Shown: positions 38,217 to 46,373 of the stretch, in pieces | Position numbering within the stretch: the stretch's first letter is position 1 | Layout of the letters: the number at the start of each line of letters is the position of its first letter | Assembly (NCBI GenBank): GCA_020354665.1 | Contig: CP070653.1 | Location: 1,383,730-1,430,102, forward strand | Source of the DNA: Burkholderiales bacterium | Lineage (GTDB): Bacteria > Pseudomonadota > Gammaproteobacteria > Burkholderiales > Burkholderiaceae_C | Length of the DNA stretch: 46,373 nucleotides | Direction of reading: 5' to 3' | Notes under the pieces: model-generated | Told to the model about the DNA's origin: nothing | Seen by the model: only the letters and a program-made list of their open reading frames with translations | Databases searched by the model: none | Program-made: the position numbers and the translations under genes

Positions 38217-40007
38217 ATGCCCAGCTACACGCCCCCGGTTCGCGACCTGCAGTTCGTGATGCACGAACTGCTCGGCGCTGTCGATGTCTTGAAGCGGAAG
38301 CCGCGCCATGCCGAGGTCGACGCCGACACGATGAACGCGGTGCTCCACGAAGCCGGCCGGTTCGCCGCCGAGGTGGTCGCGCCGCTGAACCTGCCCGGCG
38401 ACCGCGAGGGCTGCACGTTCGACAAGACGACGCACGAGGTGACGGCGCCCCAAGGCTTCAAGGCCGCCTACGGCCAGTACGTGCAGGGTGGCTGGCCGGC
38501 GTTGAGCTGCGATCCCGAGTACGGCGGTCAGGGCCTGCCGCTGCTGCTCAACCAGTGCCTGTTCGAAATGCTGAACGCGGCAAACCAGGCCTGGACGATG
38601 TACGCCGGCCTGTCGCATGGGGCCTACGAGTGCCTTCACGCGCACGGCACGCCCGAGCAGAAGACGCTTTACCTACCCAAGCTGATCAGCGGTGTTTGGA
38701 CCGGTACGATGTGCCTGACCGAGTCGCACTGCGGCACCGACCTCGGGCTGCTGCGCACGAAGGCCGAACCGCAACCCGACGGCGGCTATCGGCTCACCGG
38801 CGAGAAGATCTTCATCTCCGCCGGCGAGCACGACCTCGCCGAGAACATCATTCACCTGGTGCTGGCACGCTTGCCCGACGCGCCGGCGGGGAGCAAGGGA
38901 ATTTCGCTGTTCGTCGTGCCCAAGGTCCTCGCCAAGCCCGACGGCAGCCTCGGCGAGCGCAACGCGATCCGTTGCAGCGCGCTCGAGGAGAAGATGGGCA
39001 TCCACGGCAACTCGACCTGCCAGATCGTGCTCGACGGCGCCCACGGCGCGCTGGTGGGCGAGGCCAACAAGGGGCTGCAGGCGATGTTCGTGATGATGAA
39101 CGCGGCGCGTCTTGGCGTGGGCAACCAGTCGCTCGGCCTGACCGAAGTGGCCTACCAGAACGCTGCGGCGTACGCGAAGGAACGCCTGCAGATGCGCTCG
39201 CTTTCGGGCCCGAAGGAGCCTGACAAGCCGGCGGACCCGATCATCGTTCATCCCGATGTGCGCAAGATGCTGCTCACTGCGCGGGCCTATGCCGAGGGGG
39301 GGCGGGCGGTCGCGATGCACACCGCGCTGCTGATCGACACCTATCTCAGCTCGGACGACGCCGACGAGCGCAGGGACGCCGAGGACGTCGTCGCGCTGCT
39401 CACGCCGATCATCAAGGCTTTCTTCACCGACAATGGCTGGATCGCGACGTCGCACTGCCTGCAGGTCTACGGCGGCCACGGCTACATCGCCGAGTGGGGC
39501 ATGGAGCAGTTCGTGCGCGACGCACGGATCAACATGATCTACGAGGGCACCAACACCGTGCAGGCGCTCGACCTGCTCGGCCGCAAGGTGCTTGGCGACA
39601 ACGGCGCGAAGCTGAAGAAGTTCGGCAAATGGGTGCGGGACTTGATCGAGGCCGAGGGCACCAACGAAGCGATGCAGGAGTTCATCAATCCGCTGGCCGA
39701 CCTGGGCGACAAGGTCACCAAGCTGACCGCCGAGCTGGGCATGAAGGCGTTCGGCAATGCCGACGAGGTGGGCGCCGCGGCAGTCGACTACCTGCGCATC
39801 TGCGGCCACCTGGTGTTCGCCTACTACTTCGCCCGCATGGCCCGGATCGCGCTCGACCAGCAGGATTCCGGCGACCCGTTCTATGCGGCCAAGCTCGCCA
39901 CCGCGCGCTTTTACTTTGCCAAACTACTGCCCGAGACTGCGGGCCTGATCCGCAGCTGCCGCGCCGGCGTGAAGCCGCTGATGGAAATGGAAGCGGCCTT
40001 GTTCTGA
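38217..40007 (+). CDS. Acyl-CoA dehydrogenase (large, C-terminal-domain type)
   Basis: A 596-residue FAD enzyme for the first step of beta-oxidation. The short N-terminal AcylCoA_DH_N segment (SYTPPVRDLQFVMHELLG) and the C-terminal extension (about residues 465-590) mark the large class. MCLTESHCGTDLG binds FAD and substrate, and the catalytic Glu443 is in IYEGTNTVQALDL. CAAGGAACATAACCG precedes the ATG. It leads the operon with the bifunctional enzyme and thiolase. Confidence 0.95.
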   Translation: MPSYTPPVRDLQFVMHELLGAVDVLKRKPRHAEVDADTMNAVLHEAGRFAAEVVAPLNLPGDREGCTFDKTTHEVTAPQGFKAAYGQYVQGGWPALSCDPEYGGQGLPLLLNQCLFEMLNAANQAWTMYAGLSHGAYECLHAHGTPEQKTLYLPKLISGVWTGTMCLTESHCGTDLGLLRTKAEPQPDGGYRLTGEKIFISAGEHDLAENIIHLVLARLPDAPAGSKGISLFVVPKVLAKPDGSLGERNAIRCSALEEKMGIHGNSTCQIVLDGAHGALVGEANKGLQAMFVMMNAARLGVGNQSLGLTEVAYQNAAAYAKERLQMRSLSGPKEPDKPADPIIVHPDVRKMLLTARAYAEGGRAVAMHTALLIDTYLSSDDADERRDAEDVVALLTPIIKAFFTDNGWIATSHCLQVYGGHGYIAEWGMEQFVRDARINMIYEGTNTVQALDLLGRKVLGDNGAKLKKFGKWVRDLIEAEGTNEAMQEFINPLADLGDKVTKLTAELGMKAFGNADEVGAAAVDYLRICGHLVFAYYFARMARIALDQQDSGDPFYAAKLATARFYFAKLLPETAGLIRSCRAGVKPLMEMEAALF

Positions 40008-40056
40008 GCCGGGCCGCGCCCCACGACATTCCCGAACGCATCGAAGGAGATAAGCA

Positions 40057-40497
40057 ATGAAACGTCTGGCCATCACTCTTGCGCTGTCGGCCTGCTGTGG
40101 GCTGGCGTTTGCCCAGTCGACGCCGGTCGGTCTGTGGAAGACGATCGACGACGAAACCAAGCAGGAGAAATCGTACGTTCGCATCACCGACGCCGACGGC
40201 GCCTTGACCGGCAAGGTCGAGAAGATCATCGACCCGAACAAGCAGGACGAGGTGTGCGACAAGTGCACCGACGAGCGCAAGGGTCAGCGCAAGCTCGGCA
40301 TGACGATCCTGCGCAACGTCAAGAAGAATGCCGAACAGGCCGACCTGTGGGACAGCGGCGACATCCTCGACCCGAACAACGGCAAGGTCTATCGCGTGCT
40401 GATGAAGACCATCGACGGTGGCCGCAAGCTCGAGGTGCGCGGCTTCATCGGCTTGCCGCTGCTCGGCCGCACGCAAACCTGGATCCGCATCGAGTGA
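40057..40497 (+). CDS. DUF2147 family secreted protein
   Basis: A 146-residue exported protein. The signal peptide ends near LAFAQS (residue 20). VGLWKTIDDETKQEKSYVRI, the EVCDKCTDE pair of cysteines, and RGFIGLPLLGRTQTWIRIE are DUF2147 features. A GGAGATAAGCA sequence provides the ribosome site. It sits inside the beta-oxidation operon, between the dehydrogenase and the bifunctional enzyme. The function is unknown; a periplasmic or envelope role linked to lipid uptake is only a suggestion. Confidence 0.88.
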   Translation: MKRLAITLALSACCGLAFAQSTPVGLWKTIDDETKQEKSYVRITDADGALTGKVEKIIDPNKQDEVCDKCTDERKGQRKLGMTILRNVKKNAEQADLWDSGDILDPNNGKVYRVLMKTIDGGRKLEVRGFIGLPLLGRTQTWIRIE

Positions 40498-40528
40498 CGC
40501 GGGGTTTGCGCATACCCAGGAGAAACCA

Positions 40529-42922
40529 GTGAAACGATTCCAAGTCCGCAAGGTGGCGGTGCTCGGCGCGGGCGTGATGGGCGCGCAGATCGCCGCCCAC
40601 CTCGTCAATGTCCGGGTGCCGGTCGTGCTGTTCGATCTGGCGGCCAAGGACGGACCGAAGAACGCCGTCGTGACCCGTGCGATCGACAACCTCAAGAAGC
40701 TCAGGCCGGCGCCGCTGGCTCTAGCCGACGAGGCGGCGCGCATCGAGGCCGCCAACTACGAAGAGCACCTCGACAAGCTGCGCGACTGCGACCTGGTGAT
40801 CGAGGCGATCGCCGAGCGCATGGACTGGAAGCTCGACCTGTACGCGAAGATCGCGCCCCACGTCGCGCCGCATGCGATCGTCGCGAGCAACACTTCGGGG
40901 CTGTCGATCACGAAGCTCGCCGAGGCGCTGCCCGCGCCGTTGCGCCCCCGGTTCTGCGGCATCCACTTCTTCAATCCGCCGCGCTACATGGCGCTGGTCG
41001 AACTGATCCCGACGCCGACCACCGAGGCGGCGATCCTCGACCAGCTCGAGACGTTCGCGACGACTGTGCTCGGCAAGAGCGTGGTGCGCGCCAGGGACAC
41101 GCCGAACTTCATCGCCAACCGCGTCGGCATCGCGGGCATGCTCGCGACGATGATCGAGGCGCAGAAGGCCGGCCTGAGCTACGACGTCGTCGACGACCTG
41201 ACCGGCAAGAAGCTCGGACGCGCCTCCAGCGGCACGTTCCGCACCGCCGACGTGGTCGGTCTCGACACGATGGCGCACGTGATCAAGACGATGCAGGACA
41301 ACCTGTTCGACGATCCGTTCTATTCCGCCTATGCCACGCCGCCGGTGCTCGCGCGGCTGATCGAGCAGGGCGCCCTCGGCCAGAAGACCGGCGCGGGGTT
41401 CTTCAAGAAGGTCGGCAGGGACATCCTGCGGCTCGACCCCGGCAAGGGCGACTACGTGCCCGCCGGCGCGAAGGCCGAGCCGATCGTCGAGCGCATCCTC
41501 AAGAAGCCGCCGGCCGAGCGGCTCAAGCTGCTGCGCGAATCGAGCCATCCGCAGGCGCAGTTCATCTGGGCGATCCTGCGCGACGGGTTCCACTACGCGG
41601 CGGTGCACCTGGCCGAGATTGCCGACAACGCGCGCGACATCGACTTCGCGATGCGGTGGGGTTTCGGCATGAAAGAGGGCCCGTTCGAGCTGTGGCAGCA
41701 GGCCGGCTGGGCGCAGGTCGCGCAGTGGGTCAAGGAAGACATCGACGCCGGCAAGGCGCTGAGCAAGGCGCCGCTGCCGGCCTGGGTGTTCAGCGGACCG
41801 GTGGCCGACGGGGGCGGGGTGCACACGCCCGAAGGCGCGTGGAGCCCAGCGCGCCAGCGCTTCGTCGGCCGCAGCGAGTTGTCCGTCTATGCGCGGCAGG
41901 CGTTCCCCGAAGCGGTGGCCGGCAGCGGCGCGGCCGAGGCGCTGTCGGTCGGTACCGAGGAGTACCGCAACGACGAGATCCGCGTCTGGTCGCGCGACGG
42001 CAACCTGCTGATCGCCTCGATCACCGCGAAGCTGCACCTGATCAGCCCCGCGGTCACCGAAGGGTTGGTGAAGGCGGTCGAGATCGCCGAGGACCGCTAC
42101 CAGGGCCTCGTGATCTGGTCGCCCGACGACGTGTTTTCGGCCGGCGCCAACCTCGAGGCACTGATGCCGGTGTTCATGAAGAGCGGCTCCAAGGGCATCG
42201 CGCCGGAGGAGAAGAAGCTGCAGGACGCGATGCTGCGCGTCCGTTACGCGCAGGTGCCGGTGGTCGCCGCGGTGCGCGGGCTCGCCCTCGGTGGCGGCTG
42301 CGAGCTGGCGGCGCATTGCGCGCGCCGCGTCGCGCACATGGAAAGCTACATCGGCCTCGTCGAGGTTGGTGTGGGCCTGATCCCCGGTGCCGGCGGGTTG
42401 ACCTCCATCGCCCGGCGCGCGGCCGAGTGCGCACGGGCCGCGCCGGGCAGCGACCTGCTCGCGTTCCTCAAGGAAGGGTTCACCGCTGCCGCGATGGCCA
42501 CCGTGGGTACCAGCGCGCTCGAGAGCCGCAAGCTGGGCTACCTGCTCGACAGCGACGTGATCGTCGCGCACAAGGACGAGCTGCTGCACGTGGCGACGCA
42601 GCAGGCGAAGGCGCTGGCCGAGAGTGGCTGGCGGCCACCGCAGCGCGCCGTCTTCCCGGTGGCGGGGCGTTCGGCCATTGCGACGATCAAGGCACAGCTC
42701 GTCGGGCTGCGCGATGGCGGGCTCGCCACCGCGCACGACTACCACCTGGCCAGCCTGATCGCCGACGTGGTGTGCGGTGGCGACGTCGACGCGGGGACCC
42801 TCGTGACCGAGGAGTACCTGATGGCGATCGAGCGCAAGCATTTCTGCTCGCTGCTCGACCACCCGAAGACGCAGGAGCGGATCATGGGCATGCTGCAGAC
42901 CGGCAAGCCCGTACGCAATTGA
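40529..42922 (+). CDS. 3-hydroxyacyl-CoA dehydrogenase/enoyl-CoA hydratase, FadN type
   Basis: A 797-residue bifunctional beta-oxidation enzyme. Here the dehydrogenase comes first (GAGVMGAQIAAHL NAD loop; GIHFFNPPRYMALVELI), and the crotonase domain follows at about residues 510-710 (SAGANLEALMP; ALGGGCELAAHC; VGVGLIPGAGG with both catalytic Glu). That order is the reverse of E. coli FadB and matches FadN. The GTG at 40529 follows CCAGGAG. The gene ends just before the palindrome-flanked DUF559 gene. Confidence 0.94.
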   Translation: MKRFQVRKVAVLGAGVMGAQIAAHLVNVRVPVVLFDLAAKDGPKNAVVTRAIDNLKKLRPAPLALADEAARIEAANYEEHLDKLRDCDLVIEAIAERMDWKLDLYAKIAPHVAPHAIVASNTSGLSITKLAEALPAPLRPRFCGIHFFNPPRYMALVELIPTPTTEAAILDQLETFATTVLGKSVVRARDTPNFIANRVGIAGMLATMIEAQKAGLSYDVVDDLTGKKLGRASSGTFRTADVVGLDTMAHVIKTMQDNLFDDPFYSAYATPPVLARLIEQGALGQKTGAGFFKKVGRDILRLDPGKGDYVPAGAKAEPIVERILKKPPAERLKLLRESSHPQAQFIWAILRDGFHYAAVHLAEIADNARDIDFAMRWGFGMKEGPFELWQQAGWAQVAQWVKEDIDAGKALSKAPLPAWVFSGPVADGGGVHTPEGAWSPARQRFVGRSELSVYARQAFPEAVAGSGAAEALSVGTEEYRNDEIRVWSRDGNLLIASITAKLHLISPAVTEGLVKAVEIAEDRYQGLVIWSPDDVFSAGANLEALMPVFMKSGSKGIAPEEKKLQDAMLRVRYAQVPVVAAVRGLALGGGCELAAHCARRVAHMESYIGLVEVGVGLIPGAGGLTSIARRAAECARAAPGSDLLAFLKEGFTAAAMATVGTSALESRKLGYLLDSDVIVAHKDELLHVATQQAKALAESGWRPPQRAVFPVAGRSAIATIKAQLVGLRDGGLATAHDYHLASLIADVVCGGDVDAGTLVTEEYLMAIERKHFCSLLDHPKTQERIMGMLQTGKPVRN

Positions 42923-42951
42923 AATGTCGAAGATACAGAGTGCTTCGGATT

Positions 42952-42975
42952 CCCTCTCCCGCGAGCGGGAGAGGG
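42952..42975 (+). repeat. Palindromic repeat, left copy
   Basis: CCCTCTCCCG-CGAG-CGGGAGAGGG, a perfect ten-base-pair stem with four-base loop, followed by TCAGGGGCGAGG pointing towards the DUF559 gene. This resembles a short palindromic repeat scattered through many proteobacterial genomes. Confidence 0.9.
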
Positions 42976-43058
42976 TCAGGGGCGAGGCAGGGGTTTCGAG
43001 CCGTATGCGGCGAGCCTGCCGAGCGGCTCCGGCATGCAGGCCGGAGCGCGCACCGCAG

Positions 43059-43444
43059 GTGAGGGCAAGAGCATTACGCTCCATCTCGACCGATACCGAG
43101 CGTTTGCTGTGGCATCACCTGCGCGATCGCCGACTCGGCGGCTACAAGTTCCGGCGTCAACACCCGATCGGCCCGTTCTTCGCTGACTTTGCCTGTGTCG
43201 AAGCGGGATTGGTCATTGAGCTGGATGGCGGGCAACACTACGAAGCTGCCGCGCTTGATGTAGACGCTCGTCGGACCGCTGCGCTGAATGCCCATGGATT
43301 CGAGGTCTTGCGTTTCAACGACCGAGAGGTCTTGACGGAATGCGATGGTGTCTTGCACCGAATCCTCGATTGGTTGCACGCCCGTCACCCTCACCCCCAA
43401 CCCTCTCCCGCGGGCGGGAGAGGGGGACAATCGAAGGACATCGA

Positions 43445-43448
<4 letters not shown>
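43059..43448 (+). CDS. DUF559 (Vsr-like fold) endonuclease domain protein
   Basis: A protein of about 129 residues with a DUF559 domain (PF04480), related to very-short-patch repair and PD-(D/E)XK nucleases. LWHHLRDRRLGGYKFRRQHP and VIELDGGQHYE are the diagnostic segments, with Glu-Leu-Asp as the likely metal site. The same frame is open from an ATG at 42924, but that part only translates the left palindrome; the GTG at 43059 starts at the domain. The C-terminus reads through the right palindrome (HPHPQPSPAGGRGG) and its stop overlaps the thiolase ATG. Base composition in the domain is less GC-rich than in neighbours. Confidence 0.85.
43401..43424 (-). repeat. Palindromic repeat, right copy (inverted)
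   Basis: CCCTCTCCCG-CGGG-CGGGAGAGGG with an identical ten-base-pair stem. On the minus strand it is followed by TTGGGGGTGAGG, the counterpart of the left tail, so the two copies face each other across the DUF559 gene. Confidence 0.9.
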
Positions 43449-44674
<1,226 letters not shown>

Positions 44675-44776
44675 GCGGCGCGCCGTTTGCGCGGCGCTGG
44701 ACGGCGCCCCGCCGCAGCGGCGCCCTGACTGGCCGCTGCCGACAACCTGCGTTTGCAACTTGATGGAGCAATCGAG

Positions 44777-45538
44777 ATGAACATCAGGACCGGGGTGCTG
44801 AATGGCGTCGCGACGATCGAGATCGCCCGTCCTGAGAAGAAGAACGCGATCACCGCGGCGATGTACGAGGCGATGACCGAGGCGATCGCCGCGGCGGGGG
44901 ACGATGCGGCGGTGCGCGCGTTGCTGGTGACCGGCCAGCCCGGCGTCTTCACGTCGGGCAACGACATCGAGGACTTCCTGCAGCGTCCGCCGCGCGACGA
45001 GAACGCGCCAGTGTTTCAGTTCATGCGTGCGCTGATCGACTGCGAGAAACCGGTGGTCGTCGCGGTGACCGGCGCGGCGATCGGCATCGGCACCACGCTG
45101 CTGATGCACGCCGACCTGGTCTACGTGAGCGACGAGGCGCGCCTGGCGATGCCCTTCGTCACGCTCGGGCTGGTTCCCGAATTCGCGAGCAGCCTGCTCG
45201 CGCCGCAGATCATGGGCCGTGCGCGCGCCGCCGAGAAGCTGCTGCTCGGCGAGCCGTTCACCGGCGCCGAGGCCGTCGAGCTGGGGCTCGCCAATGCGGT
45301 GCTGCCGGCCGGCGAAGTCGTCAATCACGCCCGCCGTGTCGCGGAGCGCTTCAACGCGCTGCCGCCCGGCGCGGTGCGCGACGCCAAGCGCCTGCTGCGC
45401 GCTTCGCAACGCGAGGCAACGCTCGCGACGGTGCGCGCTGAAGGCGAGATCTTCGGCGCGCGTCTGCGCAGCCCGGAAGCGATGGAAGCGTTCCAGGCGT
45501 TCCTGCAGAAGCGCAAGCCTGACTTCTCGCGCTTCTGA
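44777..45538 (+). CDS. Enoyl-CoA hydratase/isomerase family protein
   Basis: A 253-residue crotonase-fold enzyme. VFTSGNDIEDFLQ forms the first oxyanion-hole strand and TGAAIGIGTTLLMHADLVY the second. The Glu positions used by typical hydratases (in GGGxE-type loops) are not obvious, since the segment is GIGTTLLMH, so it may be an isomerase or an auxiliary hydratase for unsaturated acyl-CoAs. GGAG lies upstream. It lies 102 bases after the thiolase gene. Confidence 0.92.
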   Translation: MNIRTGVLNGVATIEIARPEKKNAITAAMYEAMTEAIAAAGDDAAVRALLVTGQPGVFTSGNDIEDFLQRPPRDENAPVFQFMRALIDCEKPVVVAVTGAAIGIGTTLLMHADLVYVSDEARLAMPFVTLGLVPEFASSLLAPQIMGRARAAEKLLLGEPFTGAEAVELGLANAVLPAGEVVNHARRVAERFNALPPGAVRDAKRLLRASQREATLATVRAEGEIFGARLRSPEAMEAFQAFLQKRKPDFSRF

Positions 45539-45554
45539 ATGGCCGCTTCGAGCG

Positions 45555-46319
45555 ATGACGCTTGCGCTGAAGGTCGCGCTGCTGCCGCTGCTTGCGGCTC
45601 AGGGCGTGTGGACACGCCGGCGCGTGCCTCGGTTGCCCGAAGCTGCCGGCCAGCGCAGCGGCAGCGTCGGCAAGGGCGCGCGCGTGCGCCTGCTGATCGT
45701 CGGAGACTCATCGGCCGCCGGCGTCGGGGTCGAACAGCAGTCGCAGGCGTTCGCCGGCTACCTGACGCGCCGGCTCGCCGAACGCTCGCAGATGCAGGTG
45801 CACTGGCGGTTGGTGGCCCGGAGCGGCATCACCACTGCGCAGGCGGTCGAGATGCTGCGTCGTGAGGCGCCGCCGCCGGTGGACGTGGCCGTCGTTGTGC
45901 TCGGTGTCAACGACGTGATCGAACAGGTGCCGACGCATCGCGCTGATGCTGCCCGTGCAGTGCTAGTCGATTGGCTGCATGGGCCGGGCGGTGCGCGCCA
46001 CGTTGCGTTTGCTCCGCTGCCGCCGGTGCACCAGTTTCCCGCGCTGCCGCAGCCGCTGCGCTTCGTCGCCGGCCGTGAGGCACGACGTCACGACGGTGCG
46101 CTCGCGCGGTGGGCCGCCGGCCGCACCGGCGTTGCACACGTGCCGGTCGCGATCGAGCTGCGGCCGTCGATGATGGCGAGCGACGGCTTCCACCCCGGCG
46201 AGCCGGTCTACCGCATCTGCGGGCACGCGCTTGCCGATCATCTGGCCGCCTGGCTTGCCAGCGCGCCGCCCGCGGCGCCGGCGCATCCAACCCCTGTCCC
46301 ATCGAAGGAGACCGCATGA
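45555..46319 (+). CDS. SGNH/GDSL-type esterase or lysophospholipase
   Basis: A 254-residue hydrolase. The nucleophile Ser is in LLIVGDSSAAGVGV, the block III Asn in VVVLGVNDVIE, and the Asp/His pair in SDGFHPGEPVY, which together make up the SGNH blocks. A hydrophobic N-terminus (LKVALLPLLAAQGVW) may anchor or export it. Release of fatty acids from lipids would suit its place in this operon. The stop overlaps the next gene by ATGA. Confidence 0.88.
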   Translation: MTLALKVALLPLLAAQGVWTRRRVPRLPEAAGQRSGSVGKGARVRLLIVGDSSAAGVGVEQQSQAFAGYLTRRLAERSQMQVHWRLVARSGITTAQAVEMLRREAPPPVDVAVVVLGVNDVIEQVPTHRADAARAVLVDWLHGPGGARHVAFAPLPPVHQFPALPQPLRFVAGREARRHDGALARWAAGRTGVAHVPVAIELRPSMMASDGFHPGEPVYRICGHALADHLAAWLASAPPAAPAHPTPVPSKETA

Positions 46320-46373
46320 CCTCGCGCAACCTGAACGGCAAGACGCTCGTGATCACCGGCGCGAGCCGCGGCA
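46316..46373 (+). CDS. Short-chain dehydrogenase/reductase, N-terminal fragment
   Basis: The first 19 codons, MTSRNLNGKTLVITGASRG, contain the TGxxxG cofactor-binding start of an SDR enzyme. It overlaps the SGNH hydrolase gene by four bases and follows a GAAGGAG ribosome site. The rest is outside the window. Confidence 0.85.
   Translation, partial: MTSRNLNGKTLVITGASRG

Noticed and set aside
42924-43058. N-terminal extension of the DUF559 protein from the ATG at 42924
   Set aside because: It translates the palindrome (LSRERERVR) and flanking non-coding sequence, so it is not treated as part of the protein.
40721-43084. Minus-strand open frame of 787 codons opposite the FadN-type gene
   Set aside because: Compositionally a shadow of the real gene, with no domains, start context or ribosome site.
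44680-44735. GC-rich inverted repeats after the thiolase gene as a terminator
   Set aside because: Several short GGCGCC-type pairings are possible in this GC-rich spacer, with no T-tract; expected by chance.

Overview
The window is a high-GC, gene-dense stretch of a betaproteobacterial chromosome, most likely order Burkholderiales. The evidence is family-level gene order: ABC ATPase-ABC permease-BolA-murA-hisGDCBHAF, lolB-ispE-tRNA-Gln-prs-rplY-pth, and recN-nadK/hrcA. No phage, plasmid, rRNA or CRISPR locus was seen. I cannot name a genus from sequence alone.

Layout. 1-3705: partial M20 amidohydrolase, a molybdopterin oxidoreductase and a zinc aminopeptidase. 3721-7355: a storage-lipid neighbourhood with a PHA-system protein, an acyl-CoA-binding protein, a wax ester synthase/DGAT, a TPR protein and a TetR regulator. 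7446-9340: an ABC-2 type exporter whose ATPase-permease junction carries a decayed tandem duplication. 9387-17050: ibaG, murA and an almost entirely overlapping histidine operon that lacks hisI, hisE and hisZ, followed by rsmD, coaD and a ferredoxin. 18574-24730 (minus strand): a small secreted protein, pth, rplY, prs, tRNA-Gln, ispE, lolB and a TPR protein. 24779-28835: mutM, a dynamin-like GTPase and mutY, so two glycosylases of oxidised-guanine repair flank a membrane-remodelling-type GTPase. 28870-33006 (minus): LON-domain protein, rapZ, recN, nadK. 33112-34477: hrcA, a tRNA with CAT anticodon and a DUF2905 protein. 34515-37097 (minus): a MetE-like protein, a glycine-zipper lipoprotein and an HNH endonuclease. 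37434-46373: a TetR-headed fatty-acid degradation operon (acyl-CoA dehydrogenase, DUF2147 protein, FadN-type bifunctional enzyme, thiolase, enoyl-CoA hydratase, SGNH hydrolase, start of a short-chain dehydrogenase).

How the genes fit together. The two lipid blocks are complementary: one binds and esterifies acyl-CoA, the other oxidises it, and each has its own TetR gene. Translational coupling by ATGA or GTGA overlaps is common. Several genes start 6-9 bases after a -10-like hexamer without a Shine-Dalgarno, which suggests leaderless mRNAs.

The most striking irregularity is at 42952-43424. A DUF559 (Vsr-like fold) endonuclease gene lies between two inwardly oriented copies of a palindromic repeat, wedged between the bifunctional enzyme and thiolase genes of the fatty-acid operon. 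It looks like an endonuclease-bearing palindromic repeat cassette. The second notable structure is the 146-base-period duplication at 8403-8639.
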